Positions 46,020 through 57,892 of a DNA stretch of 64,000 nucleotides are shown here, piece by piece; the stretch's first letter is position 1, and each line of letters opens with the position of its first letter. Origin of the DNA: Channallabes apus (Eukaryota; Chordata; Actinopteri; Siluriformes; Clariidae); the NCBI GenBank assembly GCA_030522415.1, contig CM060126.1, positions 1,386,333 through 1,450,332 of the forward strand. The letters are read 5' to 3'. A program made the position numbers and the translations under genes. The notes under the pieces were generated by a model that did no database searches, was not told the origin of the DNA, and was given only the letters and a program-made list of their open reading frames with translations.

Positions 46020-47260
46020 CATAAGGCCTTTGTACAGAGACGTGGGTGTGGCATTGGAGGCATATATTAAAATTTTGGTTAGGCAGAGTGTGTGAGGAAT
46101 TGTAGGTGTGTCATTTTGGACTTATATAAAAATATTAGTGTGACCAGTGAATATAGAGTTGTAAATGTGGGGCACTGGGTTCATATATGGACACATGGGT
46201 GTGGCAGTGAATCAATATTTGGAAATGAGTTTGGAACTGTAAATCCACATATGGAAAAATGAGTGAGACAGTGAATCCATATATACAAGTATGGGTGGGA
46301 CAGTGAATCCATATATGGAAATGTGGGTGAGGCATTCAAAACCATATATGGAAATGTGGGTAGGACAGTGAATCTAAATTTTCAAATAAGTTTGGATCAG
46401 TAAATATGTATATACAAATGTGGGTCAGGCAGTGAATCCATACAGTATATGGAAATGTGGGTGGTGCAATGAATCCAGATATTTAAATGTACTGACCCAC
46501 CAAATATAGCCAAATATAGAAATGTTAGTGTGCCCAGTGAGTAGGAGTAAATATGGGGCACTGGGTTCATATAGGGAAACAGGGGTGTGGCGGTAAATCA
46601 ATATTTGGAAATGAGGTTGGAGCAGTAAATCCACATATGGAAAAGTGGGTGAGGCAGTGAATCATTTGTGGAAATGTGGGTGAGGCAGTGAATCCAGATA
46701 TGGAAATGTGGTTGGTGTAGTAAAGCCATATATGGAAATGTTAGTGAGAAAGTGAATTCAGATATGGAAATGTGGGTGGGGCAGAGAATCAATATGATGA
46801 AATGGGTATAAGATTGAGTAGGTATTGCATTGAATGCACATATGGAATTAAGTGATACAGAGTACATATACTGTATGTAAATATGGTGTGGCATTGGATT
46901 CATTTGGTGAAATGTAGGTCTGGCTGATTGCATATACTGTATGTAAATGTGGCTGTGGTACCAAGTCTATTCATGGAGTTCTGGGTGTGAAATTGAACCT
47001 GCAGTGTTAAATGTGAATGTTGTTCATGTTTGCTCTGTGTGTGGGATTCTGGTTTTTGAATCTACTATTTGCATGGCAAAGTGGGTGTGGCATTAAATGT
47101 ATGCATACATGTAGCATCAGTCAAGTCCACATAATAAATTGAGTTTATGTTCCAGTTCATATACTGTATGTAAATGTAGATGATACATGGTGCAAATATG
47201 GAATTGTGGGTGTGACTTTAAATCCATACAGTATATATATATTCATATGGGTGTTACATT
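46020..47260. repeat. Degenerate minisatellite, unit about 31 bp
   Basis: Units of the form TATATGGAAATGTGGGTG followed by NGGCAGTGAATCCA repeat about 30 times to 46790, then become looser to 47260. Phe-His-Ile-Trp repeats in minus frames are a by-product. The GTGGGTGTGGCA word links it to the array at 2110-2860. Confidence 0.8.
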
Positions 47261-47448
47261 CATTCTATGTTTTGTCTTGTAGCTGTGTGACCACATCATA
47301 CTCATACGTCATACTACTGTAGGTCAATAAAGGTTGAAGTTGCTAAGGTGGAGAATAAGATAAGGTCAAAACAAGTCCAAAATCAAACATCATGTTAGAC
47401 AGAAATAACAGTGCTATACACTAATATCTTTCTTTCTTTGTGTTTCAG
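47261..47448. other. Noncoding lead-in to candidate exon
   Basis: AT-rich; ends in the pyrimidine tract tctttctttctttgtgtttcag, a strong acceptor. Confidence 0.4.
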
Positions 47449-47528
47449 GTGGCATTGATCTAACTATCCAGACGTCCCTAGTAGAACGCAGGATGAGATG
47501 AGAGACACAGGAAGAGCTTTCATCTCTG
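47449..47528 (+). CDS. Candidate 80-nt host exon, 5' UTR with possible start
   Basis: Strong acceptor (tgtttcag) and strong donor (CTGgtgagtg) bound an 80-nt segment. All three frames have stops if read through, so it cannot be an internal coding exon. A start-stop uORF (ATGAGATGA) overlaps a second ATG at 47498 that reads MRDTGRAFIS to the splice in phase 1, the same phase as the candidate exon at 4867-4985. It may be an alternative first coding exon of the same gene. No homology evidence. Confidence 0.3.
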
Positions 47529-48369
47529 GTGAGTGTCATAGCGCGTTTTAATTGCTAGGAGCGATGCAATTCAACAAAACCAACTAATTTAATAGGGACT
47601 TAGGGAATAGGGCGGGGCTTTGTGCCATGTTAAAGACGAGTGCTTAGGTTCATGGAAATAGAAAGCATATGATCTTACACTGGCATTACCTCATGTAAAC
47701 TACAAAGGAGAATATCTTTTAAGATTTAACTTGCATGAGATGAGAGATTTTTTTCATTTAATACATCTTTTTTTATTTAAATCAAAATTCCTTTACAAAA
47801 CCTGGTGCTTGACCAGTAAATTTGACCTCATTTTTATGATTCAGTCATTTTATACCCCACATGTCTGGAATGGTAATTTTCTTAAATGCCCATTTTTCTA
47901 CTGATGGGATTGGAACAGTTCCCAGAACAAAAATCAAAGTGATTAGACGACCTGGCTTTGACAATTTAGCCCAGCAATCTGGCCTGAAAAAACACTTGGC
48001 TGGAGGGGATTCCACTGCGATACACCACCTGTCAAATTAGCATGTGTTTGTTTGTTTATTTATTTATTTCTAATATAAAATGATGAGGAAAAGAAAATTA
48101 CGTTGTTTACACTTTGAACCTATAGAGTGCTTAACGTGCTCTTTCTTGGCTAAAAAGATTTGGGAAACTATTAGCAGTCCTGAATAGTGTGCCATATTGC
48201 ATTAAGTGATAAACAGCTAGCTTAGGAAATGCCAAATGATGACAAAAATAACATCCCATAGCAAAATTTTGTTGCTCAGAATGAGCTTTTTCTTGTCTCA
48301 TGAGACTGAATTGAGCTGTCTCATTACAACCTTGACATTGTCTTTTCTATTTCTACGAAACCCCACTTA
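47529..48369. other. Noncoding
   Basis: Unique-looking AT-rich DNA. No gene or delimited repeat is seen. Confidence 0.4.
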
Positions 48370-48600
48370 CAGTAGGAGAAACAAAGAGACAGGTTTCTTC
48401 CTATTACCATCTCAGGGAGTTTTTCCTTGCCACTGTCGCCCTCGGGCTTGCTCGCCAGGGAATATCTGAACATTTTGATTCATACACATTCACATTCCAT
48501 ACAAACTTAAATAATTCTTTTGATTGTGTAAAGCTGTTTTGAGACAATGTCAATTGTTATAAGCGCTATACAAATAAAACTGAATTGAATTGAATTGAAT
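48370..48600 (+). repeat. Retroelement 3'-tail repeat
   Basis: GGTTTCTTCCTATTACCATC, GAGTTTTTCCTTGCCACTGT, TTGTTATAAGCGCTATACAA and a terminal TGAAT repeat match a teleost-wide 3' tail, as I recall it. A second copy lies reversed and interrupted at 58498-60310. Confidence 0.7.
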
Positions 48601-48764
48601 AACAGAGACACAAAACAAGACATACTTTTGAGAAATATTTGAGAAATCTGAGATGTACATGCGAAACAGAACTGCATTTGAAGGAGAAGAAAACGAGCCA
48701 TATATAAGACCATAATGAGTTTAAAATCAGAGATAAATGAGATGCATGAAACAAATTAGAAATA

Positions 48765-49127
48765 GGTGGCGCGGTGGTGTAGTGGTTAGCACTGTCGCCT
48801 TGCACCTCCAGGGTCTGGGTTCGATTCCCGTCTCTGTGTGCATGGAGTTTGCATGTTCTCCCCGTGCTTGGTGGGTTTCCTCCGGGTACTCCGGTTTCCT
48901 CCCATAGTCCAAAGATATGCAGCTTAGGCTAATTGGTGTTCCTAAATTGCCTGTAGTGTGTGATTGGGTGTGTGAGTGTGTGTATGTGTGTGTGCCCTGC
49001 GATGGATTGGCACCCTGTCCAGGGTGTACCCCGCCTAGTGCCCGAAGTCTCCTGGGATAGGCTCCAGGTCCCCCGCGACCCTGAACACAGGATAAAGCGG
49101 TATAGAAAATGAATGAATGAATGAATG
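48765..49127 (+). mobile_element. tRNA-derived SINE copy C, complete with 12-bp TSD
   Basis: The head carries A-box TGGTGTAGTGG and B-box GGTTCGATTCC (single, not duplicated), then the central block, L2-like tail and GAAT repeat. AAATTAGAAATA is duplicated perfectly at 48753-48764 and 49128-49139, showing target-primed integration and a fairly recent insertion. Confidence 0.95.
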
Positions 49128-49139
49128 AAATTAGAAATA

Positions 49140-51016
49140 TTATAGTTTTATTGAACATATCAAAAATCCTCAGGTGACAGCATGTAGTGTAATACATTTA
49201 TAATTCACCCAATATAACAGACAACAGCAAAATATGGCAAATCAGGACATTAATGATATAAAATGTCACACAACCTGACAAAGATATTAAGTGTCGCACT
49301 GCTCACCTCAAAATACTCAAAGCTTTATACAGGAGTTACACAAAGTCCATATCATTGTGAGAATCTTCCAGTGAAAATAATCAGTCAAAAAGGAGATTTT
49401 AAAGGAAAATTGGTTGCTTCCTGTATGTAAGAGCTACAAGAACGGGCTAATGCCAGGAAAAGTTCTCTCTCACCAGCTACTCTCAGTCTTTTCTTGTGGT
49501 GGATGTCCAACAAGTTTGTCCAAAGTCTGCAACTCCTGGAGTTGTTTAGTATCCAATGGAACAAAAAACTTATATATTAAAACATTTGAGATTTACCTAA
49601 ACACCATTCAGCTACTCCATTCCCAACTTTCTGAAGGTTAAGAGGTGGGCTTGAGCTCATAGGCTGGTGTTCACCTGACTGATGATGTGGTGCTGATGGA
49701 GACCCTGGAACATTCTCCTGCATTCTTGGTCTCCTGAGGTGGCATGCTTCTGAAAAGAACCCAGTTAAAGTAAAATGTATATAATTACCCAGATACCCTT
49801 TCCACAAACATATTGGTCTTTTTTTTTTTTTTAAAGAATATAATTAATCGATGTCTCTAAAGTTATATGTTCTAGTAACTACTGTTAAACACTCAACACT
49901 CGATAATAAAACTGCTGGTTTTCAAAAACTGATCATGCAGTAACATTAAATTACTATAAAAAAAAAAAGCCTAATAATAATATAATAATGTTGTAGCTAG
50001 CTGACTGATTTTTAACATTAAAAAAAAATAAAAATAAACTTTCAACCTCACAAGTGTTAGTTACCTAGATATGCTAATTCACACGCTAATCCACCCACAG
50101 GTAGCATCTGAATTCCTTTTGCAATTTAAGGACAAACATAAGCCGTGTAAATTTCAGCTAAGTATATCACAGGTTTTTTTTTTTTTTTTAAAGACTGGTT
50201 TTAACTTACATTTTCACTCCTCGTCAACAATAATTCATTTTGAATTCGGCGCAAAAAAGTAAAACCTACCTTCACCCCACGTCATATACTGTATATGAGT
50301 CAGGATTGTACAATACTGTATAGTGTGACATTTTTTCAGTTTACATATTCTTTAATATCTCAAAGATGGCTCATTTCTGTCTAGGAGACAAAGTAGAGAT
50401 TAACATGAGATCTCATCTTGGAGTCTCTTTCATATGAGACATAAATGTCTGTAGTATCAACATTTACCACAAATGTTTCAATAAAATGCTTCATATTTAA
50501 AACGTTAAACTTTACTTGTCCAAATTATCGATTATGGCTAAACTTGTGCAACTGTGACAGCTAGGAGCAGCTGAGAAATAAAAGCACAATTTTATCCTTG
50601 TTGTGTGTGTGATTATCAGGGAAGTAAAAGTTGTTTGAGCAATAATGCTATAAAACAAAGTGCTTAAACGCTGTTTCTCGGCTGACAGGCTTCCATTGGA
50701 AATCATTGCTCTTCGCTAGCTGCGGAAAGCCACACAATATCCAGACCAGTGGGCAGCATTTCAATTTATGTTTGCTAATGTTTTCTGCATTAGCATGCTC
50801 AATAGTCTGGAAATCTGTTTTCGACCGCGCCGCGGAGGGTAATGAGGCGATCGATGGATTGCTAGGCTGCGTTTTTAGCATCATACTTAGCCTGTCAGCT
50901 AAGGCAGACTACATAAATATGTTGTTTATTGACTGGCATGTGTGTCATTAGTATTGGAACAGCCGTCTCTATTTTGGACAATCTATGAGAAGGGGAGAAA
51001 GAGAGAGAGAGAGAAG

Positions 51017-51018
<2 letters not shown>
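49140..51018. other. Noncoding; candidate conserved block at 50690-50950
   Basis: Mostly AT-rich. 50690-50950 is unique and GC-balanced with homeodomain-like cores, a possible regulatory element. T and A homopolymers at 49820 and 50174. No gene is seen. Confidence 0.4.

Positions 51019-51052
<34 letters not shown>
51019..51052. repeat. (TG)n microsatellite preceded by GA run
   Basis: About 17 TG units directly after a short GA tract at 50999-51014. Confidence 0.9.
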
Positions 51053-51056
<4 letters not shown>

Positions 51057-52412
51057 GCTTATGGGGTCAAAATTGTAAATTATGGTTAAGTTATCCTGTA
51101 AGCACTTACTGTAAGAGTTCCATGCTATCAACCTAAATTACTGATGTAGCTTTGTGTCTGTACATCGTAGCGAAAGGCTCGCAGACCGGCGTCCGTGCTT
51201 TATGGACAGAAAGAAAAAATATCCCGCGTCAGCACTTTGTCCGGCTCGTTATACAGAAGGAGAAAATGTTGCTAACACTAAATAAGATCACGCTGAATGC
51301 TCAGTGCTCACTCACTACGTTAGCATTTTTTCTGAAGTGTCACATGAACTCTTCTATATGACTTCGAAACTAATGAAACTTTTTTGTTTACTCGTCAAAT
51401 GCAGCGAGAGATCCATAAATTAGCGTTTAAACAGTGGGAAAAGAAAAACGACGCTTGTTTTTTTTTTCCAGAGGATCAGTGTGACCTGGGGACGTTTCAT
51501 TATCAGATAATTAATCTGAAATAAAACAATTACTGTAGCTACTTCTTGTTAGCATGGTCATTTGACTACATGCCATAAATTCCAAATAATGAGAGTCACA
51601 ACTTGACCTTTTATTTCAGTTTCCTGGCTCGACATCCGTTTTTGCATAATGTGTAATTAGTTTTAAACAGAACATTAGCTAGCGAGTTAGCTTACTAGCA
51701 ACATAGACTCTGGATTATTGTTAACTCAATATTAGACACTTCACCACAAGCTTTCATTTATAAAATATGATGGATAAGTTAATTTTGTTGGCTTACATTC
51801 TTTGAATTTGTTTGTTTGTATGTTTGTAAGTTAGCAAATTTTGCACTTTGCTTATGCTAACACTTTCCACCTACAGCTGTCCTAAAACTAAAATTATTAC
51901 CACAGGTTTTTACTTAACACTTCTTCATGTAACATTTAATTCAAGAAAATGTATAATTTGTTGAATATGAAAATTAGATTTGGTCTTTTGGTTGCACATC
52001 TATACTTGAATAGAATTAGCAAGACTGCTAATGTTTTACTCACAGTCTGTCAGATTTGTTCTCCTCATGTTTAGTAAAACGTGCTGTAATTTAGACACAT
52101 TTGTACTTTATACCCCTGCACCATTGCTAGGCAACTGGACAATATGGACGCAGAGCCTAAAACACATTGGCTAGCTGTTGTGGCAAAGTAATGCAGTGAA
52201 GTCTTTCATGTAGATGTTGGAAGGCAGAATGACAACAAAAATGACATAGAAATGTCCGGAATATCAACTTTTACCTCAGAATTATTAATGAAATCTTAAT
52301 AAAACGCTTTGTGTTAGAAATAATAAACTTTAATTACAGTTAGCTTCGACTGTTAACCATCTTATAAACAGTGAACTTGGGACAGAAATGGTTATAGAAT
52401 TTGGCAGATCTA

Positions 52413-52415
<3 letters not shown>
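51053..52415. other. Noncoding
   Basis: 51150-51420 is unique and GC-balanced; 51500-52380 is AT-rich with scattered GCTAGC/TTAGC words. No gene is seen. Confidence 0.4.
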
Positions 52416-52473
<58 letters not shown>

Positions 52474-52500
52474 TGAGAGAGAGAGAGAGAGACAGAGAGA
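52416..52500. repeat. (TG)n then (GA)n compound microsatellite
   Basis: About 28 TG units run into about 12 GA units. Confidence 0.95.
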
Positions 52501-52705
52501 GAATCAGTACAGAATTGTCGCATTGCCAGAAGCATTGTGTTTCCATTTCAACTGCAGTGTGTTGAATATCCCAATGCAGCTACCCACCTGTCTGTCTGTC
52601 TGTCTGTCTTGTGTGTGTTCATAGTGCAGCTACCAAAATGTGTGTACGTGTGTCCATGTGACTTGAGAGTGTGTGTGTGTCTAAGTCTGACTGTGTGTTT
52701 TCTAT

Positions 52706-52707
<2 letters not shown>

Positions 52708-52747
<40 letters not shown>

Positions 52748-52798
52748 ACTTTTTCTTCTTATCTCCTCGGTGCTATCAGGACTTCTGTCATACTGAAC

Positions 52799-52869
<71 letters not shown>
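52708..52869. repeat. Facing (TG)n and (CA)n microsatellites
   Basis: (TG)19 at 52708-52746 and (CA)33 at 52803-52869 are separated by 56 bases, so the pair is an inverted repeat able to form a long hairpin. A (TCTG)n run lies upstream at about 52589-52608. Confidence 0.95.
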
Positions 52870-52872
<3 letters not shown>

Positions 52873-53195
52873 TCAGTGAGCACTTGAATCAACAATGAAC
52901 AGTCAATTTTAATACTTAATTTTCCTGATTGAGACGACAAACACAGCGGCTAATTGCAGTGTATCGATACTCGTTATGTAGAATTGTGTAATTGTTTTCT
53001 AATTAATCTCTAATTATCGTGTAAAATTATGTCGTTATTATGAATTCACTTTAAATATTAATTAAATGCATGGGTTATAAAAGCACGCAAGGAGAAATAA
53101 AGAGAGAAGGACAAGAGGATGAATCAAGTAACGCAAAATACATGCTTTATTTACATACTGAACAAACCTGTTTTAATTTATTTGTTTACCTACAC

Positions 53196-53199
<4 letters not shown>
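52870..53199. other. Noncoding
   Basis: AT-rich with several TAAT words; nothing delimited. Confidence 0.4.

Positions 53200-53252
<53 letters not shown>
53200..53252. repeat. (TA)n microsatellite
   Basis: About 26 perfect units. The following 53290-53540 is a loose TTTATT/TTTGTT array. Confidence 0.95.
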
Positions 53253-53256
<4 letters not shown>

Positions 53257-53668
53257 TAATTTTTTTTTATTCACTGCCATACTCATTCTAATCATGAATC
53301 AATTATTTTGTTTATCTACTTATTTACTTACAGCTGTATTTATTTATGGATTTTTCTATTTACTCAAATATTTATCTGTTTATTTGTTTGTTTTTCTATT
53401 TGTTTGTTTAGTGACCTATTAAGCTATTTATTTACTCCCTTACCTACATACTTGATTACTTTTCTTATTTCCCTAATCACCCACTAACTTATTTATTTAT
53501 TTACTTACTTATTTGCCTTCTGTATTTACTTATATAATTACATTATTTAATTAGAATGATTTTTATTTAACAAAAAAAAAATATATAATAAAATAAAGTG
53601 TTGAAATGTCTGGTGTGTGGTAGGCTGAATTGAATCAAACTGTTTTCATGGCTAACCGTATATGGGAG

Positions 53669-53674
<6 letters not shown>

Positions 53675-53730
<56 letters not shown>
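53675..53730. repeat. (TG)n microsatellite
   Basis: About 28 perfect units. Confidence 0.95.
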
Positions 53731-53731
<1 letters not shown>

Positions 53732-54057
53732 ATCTTTAATTCCATATACATGTACAGTATAGAACTGTGGGTGTGTCATTAGAGGAGTGTGTATGCTGGT
53801 TCTTCTCATTGAGTGTGTGGAAGATCTGGGGACGAGCATGACAGTGTGTGGGAACTTGAATGTCTCATTGTATTTTATATACAGAAGTGTGTGTGTTTGA
53901 CTCCTTATACTGTATGTAAATACTTTGATAAACAAATTCTTCATTTATACGTTTAGTATATAAAGTACTATATTATTGTATTTCAGTAGACCATGCATTG
54001 TGGGGGGGAAAACATATTCATACAATTTATTATATTAAAATCTTAGAAGTCAAAGTA

Positions 54058-54430
54058 GGCGCGGTGGTGTAGTGGTTAGCACTGTCGCCTTGCACCTCCA
54101 GGGTCTGGGTTCGATTCCCCGGCCAGGCTCGATTCCCGTCTCTGTGTGCATGGAGTTTGCATGTTCTCCCCGTGCTTGGTGGGTTTCCTCCGGGTACTCC
54201 GGTTTCCTCCCACAGTCCAAAGATATGCAGGTTAGGTTAATTGGCGTTCCCAAATTGCCCGTAGTGTGTGAATGGGTGTGTGAGTGTGTGTATGTGTTTG
54301 TGCCCTGCGATGGATTGGCACCCTGTCCAGGGTGTACCCCGCCTAGTGCCCGAAGTCTCCTGGGATAGGCTCCAGGTCCCCTGCGACCCTGAACACAGGA
54401 TTAAGCGGTATAGAAGATGAATGAATGAAT
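54058..54430 (+). mobile_element. tRNA-derived SINE copy D, B-box duplicated, 12-bp TSD
   Basis: Full length, with the same tandem B-box duplication as copy B (GGTTCGATTCCCCGGCCAGG followed by CTCGATTCCC). GAAGTCAAAGTA is duplicated perfectly at 54046-54057 and 54431-54442. Ends in GAAT repeats. Confidence 0.95.
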
Positions 54431-54450
54431 GAAGTCAAAGTAAAGTAAGA

Positions 54451-54775
54451 AACACACACACACACACACACAAAAATGTGTCATTTGTGCTATTTAAAGG
54501 ACTACAGTGAGCTTTTGTCAGAGACACTGTGGGTCATCACTAAGTAGTGAAGGTTTAAATCACTTTGACACACACACAGACACACACACACACACACACA
54601 CACACACTGTTTTTCTGATCACTAAATGATTGCCAGCGGTCTCTAATTACAAGCTGATAATTACAGTGATCATGGCACTTGTTATGGAGGATTATCTCTG
54701 GCCTGACGTCATGTTTATCCACGCTGTGTTCATAATTATACAGTAAGTGCAGTGTCCAGATAATTGGGTCAGATG

Positions 54776-54831
<56 letters not shown>

Positions 54832-54847
54832 ACACACACACACACAC
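54451..54847. repeat. Three (CA)n microsatellites
   Basis: CA runs at about 54451-54472, 54568-54607 and 54783-54847, separated by unique DNA. Confidence 0.9.
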
Positions 54848-56399
54848 TTGAGATGATAAAAGACCATTCCCTCATGTACTCTTTTCTTTTCCTTTTTCAC
54901 ACTATGATTTTTTTCTTTTCTTTTTTTTTGCCGAAGGTGTTGCGTTGATGGATGGCGAATCCGTGAAACCGTAGACGGGAAATTAGATCCATTTAGGATA
55001 TGTCTGATTTACCGTATCCACACTTTTCCTCCTCTTTTGTCTCTGTCTGAGACTCTTCGACCCTTCCTCTTTCCTCAGCCTGTGAGATGTGCAACGCTTA
55101 TTCACTCATGCTGCACGTTTTATTCCCTCGCTTTTGGTTCCTTCGCTGCGAAGCAGACCTGCTGAACAGTTGTAATTGTAAATGTGATTTATAAATAAAC
55201 TTGACATTTACGACTGAGCTGATGATCCCTTTCTGTTTGTTTCAGAAGTTTGTAATCGATATTTCAGAAAGTCACCTCGGGTGGATTCTCACGAGACAGG
55301 CTTCGAGTTATCGGAAGGAAGATTTAGCAGCTGGGTGCGCGAGTTCCCGGTGTATTTTGTATGGCATTAGCTGCTGGATGCGAATCCATAATGTTTTTTT
55401 CAGCCAAATAATGTAGCATTAGCTGAACGTTGCTTTACATTCACAAATATGATGTGACAGTGTGTTGCATGTGGGTGTGTACAGTTGTTACTTTTGAGCG
55501 TGGCCTATCGTTTTTTTGCTGCAAAGCTTCCTAAAAAACAAGGGACTCTTAGTATATGAGGTCACATTAGGGTAAAAATATAATTGGCTTGTTTAAGCGC
55601 TGGTCAATACAAATATGAAAAAAGTTTAAAACTTTCTATGTCTTTTTTTTTCCTGTAACGAAACATGGAATAAAGACCCTATGGCTCATTCTGTAAGAGA
55701 TAGCGATGGGTGAGCCGTTTTTAGACCCGTTATAGAACCCCACATTCCCTGACAGGCGCCATCAAATTGAGCCGAATCACAAATATACTGTATTTGTGTT
55801 TCATCAGTGTAAGAGTGAAAGCCAGCTTCAGGGTTTGTAAGTTATCAGTTCAAGAGAGTGACAGTAATAACAAAATGAACAGGCCTGAAATAACACCTTG
55901 TGGGACACCATGTTAAACTCTGTAAGCTCTGAAAAACAGGTTGTTAAATACATCACACTGTTAGGTGCCAACGTTATCCAATATTTGGCCTTTTTAATTA
56001 GAAAGATCAAAGAGCGTCAAGATGTTCATCTAAAATTTTGTAACAAAACCATCATTAAGTTGGTGTTTAACTGAAATAAAGAAGTGATTTGAACATAACA
56101 GTAACTTATCAGGTACAATTTGAATACGACCATTAGAAGATATAAACATTTTCCAGAACTAAATTTTAATGTGTAATTAAGCACATTAATGAATTAATCT
56201 ATTTACAGTAATGGAAGTTTTAAACATATTCTTATCAAGTGTAATAAATAACGTCTGTGGTTTTGTTCCGAAATGTCCTGAGCCTGTGGAAACTTTGCTC
56301 TACATGGCAGTTTGGTTTCAGCTACAGTATCATGAACTATTTTATTGTTAGCAGCAAGTGATTTTTTTTGCATTATGATCCAGATAATATAGCAGTTAC
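54848..56399. other. Noncoding
   Basis: 55215-55400 is open, GC-balanced and follows an acceptor-like tgtttgtttcag at about 55245, but there is no donor match or domain, so no exon is called. 55800-56200 resembles decayed interspersed repeat. No gene is seen. Confidence 0.35.
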
Positions 56400-56655
56400 T
56401 GTATCAGGGTTGCAGGAAGCCTGGAGCTGATGCCAGAAGATCTCAAGGCACTCACACACAACTGGAAATTTGGGAACGCCAGTTAGCCTAACCTGCATGT
56501 CTTTGGACTGTGGGAGGAAACCGGAGTACCCGGAGGAAACCCAACAAGCACGGGGAGAACATGCAAACTCCACACCCAGACCCCGAGGCAGGAATCAAAC
56601 CTTCGACCCTGGAAGTGTCACGCCACAGTGCTAACCACTACATCACTATCCCACT
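56400..56655 (-). mobile_element. tRNA-derived SINE copy E, decayed and truncated
   Basis: Reverse copy with central block (GTGGGAGGAAACCGGAGTAC), diverged head and most of the L2-like tail missing. Many substitutions and a deletion make it clearly older than copies C and D. Confidence 0.85.
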
Positions 56656-57369
56656 GGGAAACTGAGATATGAAAAAAATTTTGCTAGAGAAGTGGGCGGA
56701 GCTAGAATTACCAGAAAATCATCCTTCCCTGTTAAATTTCATACAAACTCTTTGCTCAGCTAGTTCTCTGCGTTTTTCCTCCTTCTGTGTCCTGTGACTT
56801 GGCGCTTGTGTGGATCGCGCCTCTTATTTATTCTCTCCCAGGGTTCAGAGCTCTAATGACATTTTAATCACCATTTACATGGTCAAAAGACTATATCTAC
56901 AGCAGCATAACTACACATTACCTGCCATTGAGCTTTGATGCAGCGACTCGTGTCCTGATTAGTTAATTACAGTAACTATTATATGGTTAATTATATGTAT
57001 AATTGTAACCTGTTCCGAGTTACAACGTGCTTTTTTCATTAATTCAGTCTGCAGAGACTCTCGAGTCATTGTGCTGTTTCTGCTTCCATTCTGTCCTCGG
57101 TACATCCTCTATTTTCTCACACAGCTGTGGGATGACATCACGCGCTGTTGGTTCCCTCGTGCTTGTTTTGAGCATTGTGTATTTACAGAGACGCGAACCC
57201 AGGGGTTGCAAATTAGTGTTTTTAAATTAGCGCCATTCTGGAAGTGGCAAGAAAGTCATTTATCAAAGGGGGGAGGGGGGGGGGTTAGATGGAGAGAGTT
57301 TGAATAGAGAGAAAATGAGCCGAACCACTGACACTTTAAATTCTATATACATATATACTCCCCCCCCCC
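56656..57369. other. Noncoding; candidate conserved block
   Basis: 56760-56960 is unique with TCTAATGACATTTTAATCAC and GATTAGTTAATTAC, dense in homeodomain cores. G and C homopolymers lie at about 57270-57285 and 57361-57370. No gene is seen. Confidence 0.35.
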
Positions 57370-57600
57370 CTATATTTCTATATTTCTATATTTTGCAATA
57401 TTTTATTATGCCCTTATTGTACAGTTAATTTTACTAGTTAAATTTATTTCTTTAGTATTTCCTTTTTATTGATGATTTATTTTACATACAAGCTTTTATT
57501 TTCTTTTTAAGGTCACTGGCGGTCGTGTAAGCATTTCACTGCATATTATACTGTGTATGACTGTGTATGTGACAAATAAAAATTAGAATTTGATTTGAAC
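57370..57600 (+). repeat. LINE 3'-tail fragment, second family
   Basis: GTGTAAGCATTTCACTGCAT, ACTGTGTATGTGACAAATAA and a terminal TTTGATTTGA match a widespread fish LINE tail as I recall it. No coding part is present. Confidence 0.55.
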
Positions 57601-57861
57601 TAACTTTCATGTCTCAGGCTTCTGCTAGACCCCAGAACTTTAGGATTGCCAGATCATCTCTACTAATATTAGACCTACGCGCATTAATGACTGGGTCTTA
57701 ACTTAAATTTAATCCTTTGTTGTTAAACTATACATTTTCATTTATAAATCAGGAATGTTAGCAAACCTTAGCATAGTATTTATTTTGACTAATTAAATGT
57801 ATTAATTTTATTCCAAGGCTTTTATAAAAAAAAAAACATAAAAAAACATTTACTTCTGTTT

Positions 57862-57883
<22 letters not shown>

Positions 57884-57892
<9 letters not shown>

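Noticed and set aside
46135..46933. Phe-His-Ile-Trp repeat proteins on minus
   Set aside because: Produced by the degenerate 31-bp minisatellite; frames break wherever unit length drifts.
55201..55416. Possible exon after tgtttgtttcag
   Set aside because: No good donor and no domain; single acceptor-like tracts are frequent by chance in T-rich DNA.
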